A DNA stretch of 64,000 bases from Acanthochromis polyacanthus (GCF_021347895.1 NC_067113.1:8475489-8539488), one strand, 5' to 3'; counted from the stretch's first letter, positions 1 to 12,389 are shown. Translations and numbers: made by a program. The notes: generated by a model not told the origin, from the sequence alone.

Positions 1-904
1 GCCATGGACAAGAGTACATGGCAGACCCCAAAAGTAATACATAATAATTTTGTTCGACTTCTGACTGTGAAAAAGTGTCCTCTGACAACTCACAAACACC
101 AGCTCCACACTGTCAAAACAATGCAGTAATGGAATAGAGGAGTTGTTCTGAGCTTTGAGTCCATTACAGACTTGGAGACGTATCACAGGATGGTTATTTA
201 TGGATTTTCAGTTCAGTAAAGTAAAAAAACAAAATGTAAATGAGCACTTGGTCAAGTTGACAAGTTCTAATTAGCTTCATGCTATCAAACTAAAACATAA
301 TAAAATTAGATTTAGTTGCATTAGGTACTATTATCTTAGTGTAGATTATTATTAGTAGAAAGTATTAGTCTTAATGGGTGTTGATGATTAGTGACATCAG
401 CAATAGACTTCTGACATCAAATGTTAGTGTTAATAGTCAAGATAGTCTAATAAACAACAGATAGTATGCTGTAGTAATTGGATTTTTCAGCGTTAGCGTT
501 TATTCTTTGGACTTCTTCCCTCAGTTCCAGCCTCTTGTGTGTTGTTTACAAAAAGTCTAGAAGAGAAAGAAAGTTGATTTGGGTTACAATAGAAAAATTG
601 TGAATTTTTTATTTTTTAGGCCAAGTCAAAGACAGTTTCTTTATGGTAGACAACACATTTTTTCTGATTACTTAGCAGGCACTTCAGTGCTAGTCTTTCA
701 CGCGCACGTGCAAAACATTAATTATTTGGGCACATCAGTGTGAGTGACTCTTAAGTTCCTACATTCTTGTTGGTAAAGTTCAATATGCAAAATATCAAAG
801 CTGCAGCTACCCAATTTAAACCAATGAGTATTTGTGTGGGAAAAGTCGCTCTGTAATGCTGCTGTACGATCAGGTTGACTGGCCTTTCTGTAGACTTTAT
901 GTAT

Positions 905-1477
905 TTCCAACAGAGTGAGGAATCTCTTCCTGTAGGGGCAGACAGTCTGGTTTGTAGCTTCTCAGGCTTCCTCCTAACCAGTAGTTGGCTGGAGTGGGCA
1001 TCAACTAAACATTGGATTCATCCCTGAAGAGAACCTTAGCCCAATGATCAACAGTCCAATCTTTGTGATCCCAGCAAAGAGTAACCAGCTTTCCTCTGCC
1101 TTTCCTTGATGCAGGGCTTCTTCTTGCCCTGTGTGACTTCAGACCAGCTTCAAGAAGTCGGGTTCCAACTGTCCTTGCCCAACAAGTCCCATTTCTCCAC
1201 AGTGTCCACTCATTTTTAATGTCATTGGAGGTCTGATGGTGATTCCTGATGCAGGCACGGATGAGTGACAGTCATCTTGCAGGGAAGAAAAACGTTTTTA
1301 GCAGCAACCGGCCAGCAATTTGGTAGAACCATGTTGGGCTTGTTTTTTCTTGGTGTAATGAACGACTGTCTTTGAGATCTTCAGTTTTTTCACTGCCTGT
1401 CTCTCACTAATGCCAATTTTCAGCAGTGCCAAGATGGCTGCCTTTGTGTCTTCACATAATTCTTTAGTTTTGGGCAT
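905..1477 (-). pseudogene. Tc1-like transposase relic
   Basis: From the ATG at 1477 the minus strand reads MPKTKELCEDTKAAILALLK and continues ISERQAVKKLKISKTVV, the N-terminal helix-turn-helix DNA-binding region of Tc1 transposases. In-frame stops follow, and the frame then drifts. Near 905-1040 WAKVLFRDESNV and SYKPDCLP-like pieces correspond to the first catalytic Asp region and the segment just after it. The rest of the catalytic domain is missing or unrecognisable. The copy cannot encode a working transposase. TE families of this kind move by cut and paste into TA sites. Confidence 0.72.
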
Positions 1478-1760
1478 TCTGTGAGAGCTGACAACTTCTG
1501 AGTTGTTAGGGCTTGAATGTCAGCAGGAAACCACTCTAGACTTTTGCATGTGCAGTCCTCCTGATGACATGAAATGACCTCTTATATATTCTGGAAATAC
1601 AATAAAGCTGAAGCATGTCAAATAGGACAGAACGTATTATGGAATCAGCTGCATTTTTTCAGTTATTCTTCAGGTAATATACCTTTAGTGCTATCAGGCA
1701 GTGAAATGAACAAGAAACTGAAGAAAACACTGGTGGTCTAATTTTTTTTTTCTTTGATTG
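905..1760 (-). mobile_element. Tc1-like transposon, 3'-truncated
   Basis: The element's 5' end is at the high coordinate. Read on the minus strand it starts next to a TA at 1761-1762 and has a T-rich terminal repeat containing tggtggtcta (1730-1739), characteristic of a common fish Tc1 family whose ends carry tagaccacc. A transposase relic follows inward from 1477. The other inverted repeat is missing: similarity fades near 905, so the copy is truncated or very decayed there. Confidence 0.72.
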
Positions 1761-1762
1761 TA

Positions 1763-2765
1763 TAACTAAAATGAACAGGTCAGTTCAGAGTTGTGAAACA
1801 GAACTTCCAGCATCAGAGTAATGAATGGGAAAAAATCTGGCTTAAGGCAGTACCCTACTGTTAATACATTGTGAAAGTACATATTGATCTTCTCCTAATA
1901 TGCAATGATTTTTCTTTGTACTGTACGATGAGCAACTTTGGCACCAAAATAACTTTGACGATGAATTAAGTTCTGTCTTATCTGATTTTCATGTAGTAGC
2001 TACAGCAATGTGGGCATTATTTGGGCTGCTGCTCTAAAGCCTCCTTGAATAATAGATTTTAACTGGATCTTTTGAGTTTCAGTTATTAGTAATTAGAAAT
2101 AAATATACATAGGTTTACTAAGAGGCTTGAAAAAATCCAGAACAAAAACAGTAACTCCACAGTGGATTCAGATTAGATAGAAGGCCAATTTTAAATGACT
2201 TAAAAGAATAAACAGACTCCATGCTGCTTGAAAAGGGATACATGAATTTAGCACAAGGCATTCCTGTTTGTATGTTTCACAGCTTAATAAACTTCTCATC
2301 ATGTGAATTTTCCCCTCTCTGACACTTATTCATTATTTAGGTTTGAAACATGGTATAGGAGTGAGTGATGCTGGCTTGTTACAGGAATGATTGTTAGTTT
2401 AAAAAAACTGACTAAAGAGGTTTGGCTGCTATTTTTAGGAGACCAGTCATTAATACTGCATAAATGCATGTGTGAGTGGACTTTACTGCTGTCCTTGTCT
2501 CTACATGACTCAGAGTTACAGATGACAGTTTACTGTGGTGATTCTCCATGTACACAAATGATGTTGCCACCCGCTGTTTTTTTGTTGTTTTTTTTTTAGT
2601 TTTTTTTTCCAGCTGCCAGGGAGCAGCATCAGTGGCTGCCACTTGTGAATGCTGACAAATTTCCCTGTTTGTATGCACAACCAAGCCGGTGCTGGGATTT
2701 GTACCCAGTTCTCTGTGGTGGTGGTGGGTGGTAGTGTCACAAGCGTAGCTGTGAAAAATCAGCTT
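1763..2765. other. Intronic stretch, nothing recognised
   Basis: A T-rich run lies at 2578-2608. Open frames over 2387-2810 are short and share no known domain; together with their T-rich background they look like chance frames. Confidence 0.5.
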
Positions 2766-2925
2766 TGTGACACTTGGTAGCCCAATAGTTAAAGCACATA
2801 ACTGCAACATCCGAAGATGATTCCTGGCCAGGCGGGACTTTATTACATGCTATACCTTCCTTTCACTGCCTGCATGCGACCTGCCACTGTGAATGAAAGT
2901 GGGGGAAAAAAAACTCATACAACAA
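2766..2925 (+). repeat. Old tRNA-type SINE copy
   Basis: The segment reads like a tRNA-derived promoter (tagcccaatagttaaagcac, then gatgattcctggcc as a B-box-like part). It is followed by a tail module with acatgctatacc and ttcactgcctgc, and an A-rich end near 2910-2925. This order (A box, B box, gcatgtcatacc-like block, A tail) is that of a widespread teleost SINE. The copy is diverged and no target duplication is evident. Confidence 0.5.
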
Positions 2926-4029
2926 GAATTCCTTACCTAAGAGCTGAAGTAATTACACGTTTGTTCATGCAGTACCAGGAAGATTGTTGCAATCAACATA
3001 TAATACATGTTTTGCACTTCAGAATGCTGGTCTCGGTGGTAAAATGCACTTCTTGTGGATTTTATAAGCCTGCGAGTGTCTGTGATTCAAGAAAACTTGA
3101 AATGCTGAAATGGCAGAAGTGGCTTCTGACTGTGGTAAGTACATATTCAAGTTAAGATTTCTAATGCGAAGTAATGGAGAAAGAAAGTCAATGAAATTAC
3201 AGTCATCCACTTACAATTATCCTCTTGCAAAATCTAAATTACTCTTCAAATCACTGAAACTGCTGATGTTGTGTTAATACCAGTCAGCTGAAAATGTTGG
3301 AAAATTCTCATTTGTGTTTACTTCTGTGCACCTGTTGAAGTGGATGCAGGTCAGCAGCAGACACATGGCATTGTTCATTCATCTGGGAGAGCCCCGTTGG
3401 CAGTGTTTGTATCGGCTCCATCTATAACCAAGGCCACTTAATCAGTCAGCCCAGACACTTTGTCCCTTAGGCCAAAGTCACTACTAACCCTCGTTAAATC
3501 CTTACGAAGCCTCTCTGTAGACTTCCTTACTTACTTGGCTTGGCATGGTGACATGACATAGTGTAAGCAGTCAGTCCGCTGGTTTAACTCCCTGCCATTC
3601 TGTCAGTCTGACTGTCACTGGCCCGCATTGCTGAATAACGCAGACAACAAGCCACTGCAGACAACATGACGGTAGCTGCAGGATGTTTTTTATTGTGAGT
3701 ATTTTGAAAGTTACACAACTCACAAGATCGTAACTTTCTGATTCTATTTTCTCACCATGTCTCGTATTTGCAAAATAGCTGTGAGTCCCTGGACAGTTTG
3801 TATGTGGAATTTTCCATTGAAGACGAAGAACAATAAAATATTTTTTTTGATTTTGGGTCTTTGGAATTTGCTCATTGGAAGCTAATATGACCCTACTTTG
3901 TTTTCTGTCATATGTTTTATGCTACAATGTCAGTTGTTTATATTAAAAAATAGCCAGAAGTTTCGAATAGCACATCAAAAGTCCAAAGCTCAGGCTCCAT
4001 TTGCTGTAAATAGTAGGTTACAAGCAATT
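2926..4029. other. Intronic stretch, nothing recognised
   Basis: Plain AT-rich sequence; nothing identifiable. Confidence 0.5.
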
Positions 4030-4655
4030 GCTACTTCGCCGCGGAATACAGCAGAGTGATGTGACGATTGGCGTCGGTCTGTCTGTCTGTTCGCAACATT
4101 TCTCAAAAATGGACTAAAGGATTTGGATAAAATTTTCAGGGAAGGTCAGAAATGACACAAGGACCAACTGATTAGATTTTGGCAGTGATCCAGATTGTAG
4201 TCTGGATCCACGGATTTGTTACAGATTACTGTATCATTGTCAGATAGCGGCACAACGTCACTGTAGGCATGATGACAAGTCACATGATTGCGATCCTACT
4301 ACAAATCCACTGCTGTGGACTTATTGGGACTTATCTGTGAGAAATTATACAAGGAACAATTGATTAAATTGTTGGGGTGTTTCCAAGTCCCATCAGTTTC
4401 CACCCGCTACATCTTTTGGTATCCGTACACAAAGTACACATTCATAATACACACCTGTGCTCAGCATAATTTTGTTTGTGGGTACATCTATACTAAATGG
4501 AGACAATTCTATGTTTCATGATTTTTGATCATCACTAACTAATAAACAATTGCTGCATTTCTGCAAAAAAAGAATAAATGCTGCATTTCCAACAATGCCG
4601 TATGGGGGAAGGTACAGCATTGGTGGAGTACTGCGCGCTCCAAGTGCTTTTCTAG
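4030..4655 (+). mobile_element. Helitron/Helentron-like non-autonomous element, copy A (long form)
   Basis: The 5' part (cgccgcggaatac, then a gtctgtctgtctgt run and a block with gggaaggtcagaaatgacac) is shared with copies B, C, F and G. The 3' end has gtggagtactgcgcgctcc, then caagtgcttttctag, ending in CTAG at 4652-4655. The 3' terminus carries a short hairpin (gcgctc paired with gagtgc in the better copies) about 8 nt before CTAG. The 5' tactccgccaagg and 3' ccttggcggagta motifs are inverted copies of one another. Copy A has the internal module (4340-4480, including tgtgggtacatctatac). Helentron assignment is inference. Confidence 0.55.
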
Positions 4656-5086
4656 TTTCTATTTTTCTACTTTGGTTTATTCAACCTAAGTAGAAAAAGT
4701 AGACAAAATTAATTTCTTTAGAAGTGGATGAGGAACAGGCCAGTACAGCTCACCAGCACTGACTGCTGCCCCTCAGCAGGTTTCTGAATGTTGGCCAGTC
4801 AGAAGAAAGAGGGCTTTAAAGGAAGGGTGCCTAAAAGAGACAAATGCCTTGTTTCAGATATAAGAGGAAGTGAAGGGCTGCATAGAAGGCCAGTACAAGG
4901 ATTCTTTTTGAACTGTGATTAATGCAAATCTGCTCTTATGTACTTCCAGGACGAAAATATAGAGCTGAAAATGAACACAATATGCCCCTTTTAATGCTAA
5001 AAACCCATGATAATTTAGGCATTCCAGCGAAATACCACTGCACTTTATCACTGCATCGTATTAAATTATTCTCAATGCATTATCAT

Positions 5087-5330
5087 ACGTGAGGTGTGAT
5101 CAAAGAGGTCTGAGTCTGCATGTGTAAAAAGCAAAAAGCATACCTGATGTAAATTTAGCCAGCATTCCCTGTCGAAATGCTCAGCTTCTATACTCAGCTT
5201 GTGCAGTGATACACTGCTTCCAGTGCTCCTGCAATGCTTAGAATGCACCATGGAAGCCCTGTTCTGTAAACTGTGACACACACTGGATCTCCTTCACTGT
5301 AGAGACTACTGTTAGATCCCTGGGTCTCAG
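5087..5330 (-). mobile_element. Possible mariner-like transposon end with transposase C-terminus relic
   Basis: The minus strand reads LQEHWKQCITAQ in one frame. This resembles the conserved W-x-x-C-I stretch near the C-terminus of mariner transposases, followed at the low-coordinate side by cgtgaggtgtgatcaaag, which looks like a mariner terminal repeat. Only this short C-terminal end is visible and stops are present in the frame. The assignment is tentative. Confidence 0.35.
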
Positions 5331-6473
5331 CTGGAGAACCATCTCTCATGATGCCCCCCAATATGAAGGTTTGATTCTTTCACGTCTGTTGATGGAGACC
5401 CTCCCAAACTTTCACAGGATTCTACTTCTGCAAGTCCATGGCAAAACAGCAAATACACACCTGTAAGTCACCACAATGGTGGAATTCTGTGTCAAACCTG
5501 TTGTATGCATATGCTCAATGGAACTGTTTTATCACGTTTCATGCAGTAAAACAGCCCAAAATTTTGGATTTTCAAAAACATTCTCGACATGACTCCAAAA
5601 AAGAAACATTCATCCTTGTTAATGAGAAAAATGACTCACCTCCTTAAAAAATTGCAGTCCTGACATTCAGTTTCACTTTCTTTGAATATTATTTTGCTCT
5701 CTGTAGTTTACTCGTCATAAGAGTTAGTCTGCAAGATGCCTGACAAACGGCAACAATCACAGTCTCAGGACTGTGCATGACTATGTAGTTGTCAAGTTTA
5801 AATATTTTTCTGTTTTTTATGATATCAATGACTGTATAATACACATATATAATAGAAACAATACTTTTTACTGTCATAACCTACAGCATATTCATCCAAC
5901 ATCATTCGTTTGTGTTTTTTTTTTCGTTTTTTTTTTTTTTTTTAGGAACAATTGCCTCTTAGAGCATTGCTTAAATGAGTGTAAGAGCCAGTGTGCTGCT
6001 GGCAATAGAATTTACTTCTTCAAAATACACAATATACTCCATATCACTTTGTGCAAAGGTGCAAATAATTTTTCCAGCACAATAGGATGTCTTTGAGAAT
6101 GAAACAGTTCTGGTTTAATCAGTCCATTACAGTAGGATCTTTAAATCTGGCACAGTGAAGTCATTAATATGTTTGTTATTTGGCCCGCAGAATCATTCAA
6201 AATTCTTCTGACAGAGATGCAATTGCTAATCTCTAAAGATAACTTGCATTTAAAAGATAAACCCATGGCCCTACTGTTCTTTTGATCTGCTGTTTTGTGT
6301 TCAGAACTTTTCAAGAGAATTAATTAATAAATAGTGGACTGACTGGATGGAAGCTGCTGAAGGCATCATCAGCAAATGAACTGATGTGGCTGCAGTGAGA
6401 CTAATTTTGTTGGGTTGGGGATTGGAATTGTTGTCTTATCGGGTTAAAATTTAACTTTACCAAAGGTGTTTCA

Positions 6474-6497
6474 TGTTCATGTACATGTACATGAACA
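6474..6497. repeat. 24-bp perfect palindrome at the MITE edge
   Basis: Starting tgttcatgtacatg at 6474 and ending catgaaca at 6497, the 24 bases equal their own reverse complement. It overlaps the TA target and left terminus of the adjacent MITE. It may have arisen by duplication of the MITE end in inverted orientation. Confidence 0.85.
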
Positions 6498-6855
6498 TTC
6501 AAAAGTTTGGGGTCACTCAGACAATTTCATGTTTTCCATGAAAACTCACACTTTCATTCATGTGCTAACATAACTCCACAAGAGTTTTCTAATCATCAAC
6601 TAGCCTTTCAACACCATTAGCTAACACAATGTAGCATTAGAACACAGGAGTGATGGTTGCTGGAAATGTTCCTCTGTACCTCTATGGAGATATTCCATTA
6701 AAAATCAGCTGTTTACAACTACAATAGTCATTTACCACATTAACAATGTCTACACTGGATTTCTGATTCATTTAATGTTATCTTCATAGAAAAAAATGCT
6801 TTTCTTGAAAAATTAAGGACATTTCTAAGTGACCCCAAACTTTTGAATGGTAGTG
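6490..6855 (+). mobile_element. TA-flanked MITE of Tc1/mariner type, copy 1
   Basis: 366 bp bounded by TA at 6488-6489 and 6856-6857. Terminal inverted repeats: the left end contains attcaaaagtttggggtcac, the right end gaccccaaacttttgaatgg followed by tagtg. The internal sequence is non-coding and shared with the copies at 26623-26984 and 29840-30193 (for example tagcattagaacacaggagt and gaaatgttcctctgtac). It is a non-autonomous element that would depend on a Tc1/mariner transposase. Confidence 0.8.
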
Positions 6856-6857
6856 TA

Positions 6858-8985
6858 TCTAATACAGAAGTATCTTGAAATAATTATGATTTGTGGTGCA
6901 GCGGTTTAAAAAATACTACAGAGAAAGCAAAGGCAGTAGTAGTACCTGTATTCGTATTGTGTTGTTACTAGCTCACCTTCAGTATAATACATATAGTGTA
7001 ATGGGATGAACATATCCAACATGACCCTCAACTCCTGCTCTTTTCATCAAATTGTAACTTAAATATTCTGCAATCATAAATATAATCTCATAGGGATCTT
7101 TCTTTGCTTTCTTTCGTTTTTCAGGACTTTGTTTAACAAATATTAAATCTCAACTCCTTAAATTGCAGAACAATCACTTTGCTGCCCTGTGACATGTACA
7201 GCAAGTTCTGGATTATTCACAACTTCATTTAGATGTTTATTGCTCCAGTAAGAAACTTGCAGCACTAAATGTACACTGCACTGACAGTTTTTTGGAAATC
7301 AAGCCCTTTGAAATGTTAAACACAGACAGATAAGATTCCTATTTCTGTCAATGTTTTGTTCCAAACAGATGTTTATGCTTTGTCTTTGAATACTCGCAAA
7401 CAGCATCATTAATGTTTTCACAAGCATAACAACTTTCTACATAATGCTAAGACAAAAGGCTATTTTATAACTGCTAATAGAGTCTTTATCTGAACTGATG
7501 AGCCATTCCAAATTCCCTGCTGTCAAAATTATTTTCAGACAGGCGTGCCTTTGAAGGGGAGTTCTATTTCACAATCGCATGTCTGTTATCTGCTACTCTG
7601 TTGACAGATTTGTTTCCTGTGGTAAATTAATGTCCGCATTGGATATCATTACTACTGAAAAAAAAGGAATTCATCTTGAGTTTTTTGTCTTTTTTGCATT
7701 GTTATGTAACTCTCACTGTCTTTACACATTGTCTTGTCAGCATAAAAACTATTGAAAATTATTACTAGACATGCTACAACAGCAATCGCCTTGAAAAGAA
7801 GCAATGGAATGGCTATTGCAGTGATGATGCCATAGCTAAACTGAAGGTATAGGATAGATGCTGTAGGTATTAGTGGTAAATACCTACAGGTATGGTTACC
7901 TGGCATGTGAGGAACACTACAGATTTCTTTAGTTGCTTAATGCATTACTATCATTAAACCAGGTCCTGTTTGGATTTTAATAATTGAAGGGCAAGATAAT
8001 GCAAACACAGCCATTCAGACATAAATACTAGTGATTACAAAGCAATCAAGTAGAAACTTGGGGGACATTTTCTCTAAGCATGCTGCTGCCTTCACTGAGT
8101 GTGTCGTAGCTCGATCTATATCCCACTCATTGTCCAGGACACACCACTGTGCACTTTTTAATCTGGTTTCTTGGCCTTTTTATTAAGCCTAAAGAGACAG
8201 CAGCACTGGCTGATTTTTATTTATGAAGCAATAAGGGGTAAACTCCCTTTTTATTTGTGTAATTTTCTATCACTTACCAACAGCTGTCGTGATTTTTCAC
8301 TCATCTAAATGGATACTATACAGAGAGCTCAGGATTTGCTCTGAACTTGGTAGAGCGGCCTTATTTTGCTCACTGGTCCTGGATTAACCCTCAGAACACA
8401 TTACGGATCGTCATGTTGTCGCAGTAGCAGACTTAAAAGACGTGTAACTGAAGAGTGTGTTGAAGAAATTTCACTGTCAGTCCTTCGAAGTTTGCTGGAG
8501 TGGAATGTTTATTGATATTTCGGTAATACGGTGGGCTTACTAACACAGAGCAGGTAAGCCAACCAAGAACATTTGCAGAGTCCCCATGTTACTACGAACG
8601 TCAGAGAGTGGGTCAAAGGGTGGGGAAGGGGCCGTATTTAAATACAAGGGTGAATATTGGTAAGTCTGTGCATGATTGCTAATCAGCAACAGAAGGTAAT
8701 ACAACAAGGAACAAAAGGTAATTGAATCAAAGGCAGACAACAAAAGGTATGAAAGGGGTCTTGACAGTGGAAGGCATCTGTAGCAAAAGGCGTGTGCTAT
8801 TTTCTTTATCAAGTGCAATCGCCGTTCCAGAATTCAATTTTGTTTTGTGTATTTTAATCCCCTTGGTTGTATTAGCGTGTAATACTTATGTCATGCTAAT
8901 CTTTTGTAATTTTACAGTGATGTGTCTTCTGGGCCAGGTCTCGCTTAAAAACAGATTTTAATCTCAAGGGGCTATGTAGTCAAAC
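6858..8985. other. Intronic stretch, nothing recognised
   Basis: AT-rich; the open frame at 8540-8818 (minus) has no domain. A lone ttaaccctcag at 8385 has no inverted partner. Confidence 0.5.
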
Positions 8986-9318
8986 AAGTAAAGCACTCAG
9001 AGAGCGCAGTACTCCACGAAGGCTGCTCAACTGTTGTATGATTTGTGACGGATAAGTCCTGACAAGTCCGCAGTGGTCATTTTGTAGCAGGATCACAATC
9101 ATGTGATCGTGTGCAGGCAGCTGATGTAGTGTTCTCTTGTTGTCATGGTTACAGTGACGCCATGCCGCTAACTCGCAACGATACCAAAATCTTTAACAAG
9201 TCCATAGATCCAGACTATAAGCCGCATCACTGCCAAAATCACTTGGTCCTTGTGTCATTTCTGACCTTCCCTGAAAATTTCATCCAAATCCATCAGACCG
9301 TTTTTGAGTGATATTGCT

Positions 9319-9357
<39 letters not shown>

Positions 9358-9406
9358 CATTGCTGATCATCTCATAATTTCTCTGCATTCCTTGGTGGAG
9401 TAATAT
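8986..9406 (-). mobile_element. Helitron/Helentron-like element, copy B (short form)
   Basis: Reverse orientation. It begins with aaagcactcagagagcgcag (3' hairpin read on the other strand) and ctccacgaaggctgctcaa, and ends with attccttggtggagtaatat. The internal block matches copies C and G (gacggataagtcctgacaag, atcacaatcatgtgatcg, gatccagactataagcc). It lacks the internal module found in copies A, C and E. A GACA run occupies 9319-9353 near the element's 5' end. The terminal CTAG is mutated here. Confidence 0.55.
9319..9353 (+). repeat. (GACA)n microsatellite inside copy B
   Basis: About eight uninterrupted gaca units. The same (GTCT)n/(GACA)n tract sits at the same place in copies A, C and F of the Helentron-like family, so it is part of the element and not an independent microsatellite. 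Confidence 0.9.
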
Positions 9407-10189
9407 ATAAAATTAAAGATAAAAGATTCAATACATTGAATTAAATGAAATTAAAAACTAGACACAATCATGGAATGCAGATATAATGAAATAGACTCAT
9501 GTTTTGTCCCTCACGCCATTCTTATATCACGGAATAATCTCTCTTTTACGTGCTTGTGGTCTTGAAATTCATGTTCATTTGTCCAATCAGATTTTTTCTG
9601 TTCCTGCTTTATCGTGTAGAGGGACGTGGGGATACTGAAGCGTATCCTAGCTGATACTGGGAGAGAAAAAGGAACATTTATTTGTCCATACTACAAATGT
9701 GCAGGGCTGGATTATGTATTGTCACACTGGATGACAAGGCAGTAACAATTACAAATTCTCTACATTCTGCAAGCTTTTGGATTTAAAAACTTAATAATTA
9801 GCTTCACAAGCAAAAATGAAGCATTTTGTGCCAGCATGCCCCATTACAAACAGACAAACATTAGCAGAGCACCACATTGCAGCACTAACAAATGAGTCTA
9901 GCCAGCCAATACACACTACAGCACTTCAAAACTTTAGCCAACTCCAGTGGGAAGAATGCAATAACTCGGACTATGTGATCTGTTATGTTACAAACACCCT
10001 GCATTAAGGGGCTGTTTTCCACTGCTGGAGACATAAATCTTCTTCTTTTAAAACTGCTGAACCACAGATGTTGATCAGTGATCATAAAATATCACTTTTA
10101 TTTCATCATTTTCATGCAGAAAGATGGCTGTAAGATGTTTCCAAATTAACACAGTCCACTTAAGTAACCACTTAACTGCAGCAAATAAA

Positions 10190-10813
10190 ACAGGAAAAGC
10201 ACTCAGAGAGAGCACTACTCCGCCAAGGCTGCTCACTCGTATCATTTCCAACGGCTGAGAAAAATTTGTGGCAGAAATCACGACACCATAGATGTACCCA
10301 CAGACAAAATGACCTTGTGCTGAGCACAGACGTGTGTTATGCATGTGTGTGTTATGTATGGACACCGAATTGCGTCACCTAAATATGTAGCAGGCGGACG
10401 GAATAGATGGGACTCAGAAACACCCCCACAATTTAATCAGTTGTTCCTTGTATCATTTCCAACAGATAAGTCCTGAGAAGTCCACACCAGTCGATTTGTA
10501 CTAGGATCGCAATCATGTGATCGTCAGCAGGTAGTTGACATAGTGTTCACTTGCTGTCCTAGTTACGGTGACACTGCTGCTATCTCATAATGATACAGAA
10601 ATCTTGAACAAACCCGTGAAGCCAGACTATAAGCCACATCACTGCCAAAATCTAATCAGTTGGTCCTTGTGTCATTTCTGACCTTCCCTCAAAATTTCAT
10701 CCAAATCCATTTGTCCATTTTTGAGTAAAATTGCTCACACACAAACAGACAGACAGACAGACAGACAAACGTACAGCAATTGTCACATAACTCTGTTCCT
10801 TGGTAAAGTAATA
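10190..10813 (-). mobile_element. Helitron/Helentron-like element, copy C (long form)
   Basis: Reverse orientation, starting at caggaaaagcactcagagag and ending at ttccttggtaaagtaataat. It has the internal module at 10253-10449 (atgtacccacagacaaaatg, gtagcaggcggacgg, aacacccccacaatttaatc). The module is bracketed by a 14-nt direct repeat gtatcatttccaac at 10239-10252 and 10450-10463. The remainder aligns by eye with the short copies, and an acagacagacag tract lies near the 5' end. Confidence 0.55.
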
Positions 10814-11820
10814 ATGGCAAAAAAGCCGTGCACTTTCTGCTGTTTTTCCTTTTTTCTTGGTCAGACAGTGGACCTCATCAAAAACATTTAGCTTAGCTGT
10901 CAGTTATGTTTCATTTGCTGCTCTGTGAACAGTGGCAGGAGTCAGTGGTTCTGCACCCATGAGCTGGAGTAAAAGTAAAAATATAGTGCCTTATCAAATG
11001 AAAAACAGTTTGAGTAGAGAATCAAGTTATGACACAGAACCAGAATCAAAGTGAATTGCATATTTGCCAAAGTTTCCCGTCTCTGTTATTCAGTTCCATT
11101 CTCATCAGCAGGCCATTCACAACAGACCATGACCTGTACAGCCTCTCTGCCTCCACTGCCTTGTCACAATACGCTACTTCATTTTAAAGCAGAGCCAGAC
11201 AAAAAATAGAAATAATGCAAAACAGTACATTGTTTAATACGCGCCTGCATGCATTTTTACACATGAATTGCAATCACAATGGGAAGCATATGTGAGCACT
11301 GTCTGGTCTCCAATAAAGGTTATTTTTCTTTATTATTATCTCACACTATTCATTGTTTTCTTGTCTAATTCCACTCATTGTGCAGTAGCATGCTACTACC
11401 TAAGGCATTGAAGTATTTGTCAGGTAATTTAAACCTGACAGCAGTACCACTGTGAGAGGATTCACTGTTTGCACAATGGCCAATGAAAGTAGCCTTCATC
11501 TAATGTTTGCTTTATCGGAAAGATGAGAGAGTTATTTTATTTATTGTAACATTTTGGCTTCAGTTAGACCTTAGGAAATGCAGCTGTCACTTCATTTCTT
11601 GTGCACACTTTGTCTTGCTTCCCCTACAAACTGTGCATTATTAAAAGAGATCTCCTGATTAAATAGCTCACCAACATCCTTGTGAGAACATTAATAGTGG
11701 ATATTACTTCTATCTGTATATTGTAGTGAACTGTCATTAATAGATAGCTTTGTATGAACAAGTGGAGTCGGACTCATTGCACTGACTGGTTGACGATGTT
11801 TACTTGCCCAGTGATCATTA

Positions 11821-12110
11821 TGATCAGCCCTAACATTAAAGCCATGGTAGGTAGAGTAAATAACATTGATTGCCTTTTATAACTCAATGTTCTGCTTGGA
11901 AAACTTTGGTCTTACCATTTATGAAGGTGTTACTTCAACACATGCACCCACCACCTAACCGTTGTTGTAGATCAGTCACATCCCTGATGGCAGCTACACC
12001 CTCCAATAGCAGCATCCTCTGCCAGCAGGGGGAGCTAAGTGTTGACCTGGCCATGAACCTCCACAGACATCATCATCCGATCGACACTTTGTAAGGTCAT
12101 CAACAGAGGT
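11821..12110 (+). mobile_element. Tc1-like deletion derivative, diverged copy
   Basis: Begins with gatcagccctaacattaaag, matching the gatcagccacaacatta-type ends of a fish Tc1 family. It then jumps from the 5' untranslated part (gagtaaataacattgatt) directly to the distal transposase region (aatgttctgcttggaaaac, ccctgatggcag). The copy at 28090-28482 joins the same two parts in the same way. The right terminus is not clearly preserved. No coding capacity remains. Confidence 0.55.
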
Positions 12111-12194
12111 ACTGAGCTCTCTTGGCGACATCTACACAGTAATAGCAGGAGGTTTTAAAGGTGTGACTGTACAGTGTCTTTTTCTAGTATTCAG

Positions 12195-12387
12195 ATTATA
12201 CTGTAGCACTGCTGACTCACAACTACAAGGTCCTGGGTTTGGTTCCCAGCCTGGGGTCTTTCTGTGTGGAGTTTGTGTGTTCTCCCTGCAAACTCCACAC
12301 ACAGTAGTGATTCTAAATTGTCCGTCAGTGTGAATGTGAGTATGCTTGGATGTCTGTTTCTACAGTATGTGTGGCCCTGTAGTGAAC
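12195..12387 (+). repeat. V-SINE-like repeat, 5' part (split by a Tc1 element)
   Basis: tRNA-like head (actcacaactacaaggtcct, gggtttggttccc as B box) followed by the core tgtgtggagtttgtgtgttc and tccctgcaaactcc, then gtgaatgtgagtatgcttgg. This is the layout of the fish V-SINE/mermaid group. The sequence stops at agtgaac before a TA at 12388. The missing tail is found after the inserted transposon, at 14020. Confidence 0.7.
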
Positions 12388-12389
12388 TA

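Noticed and set aside
2412..2810. 132-codon minus-strand frame
   Set aside because: Overlaps a T-rich run and shows no domain; low-complexity K/T-rich stretches suggest chance.
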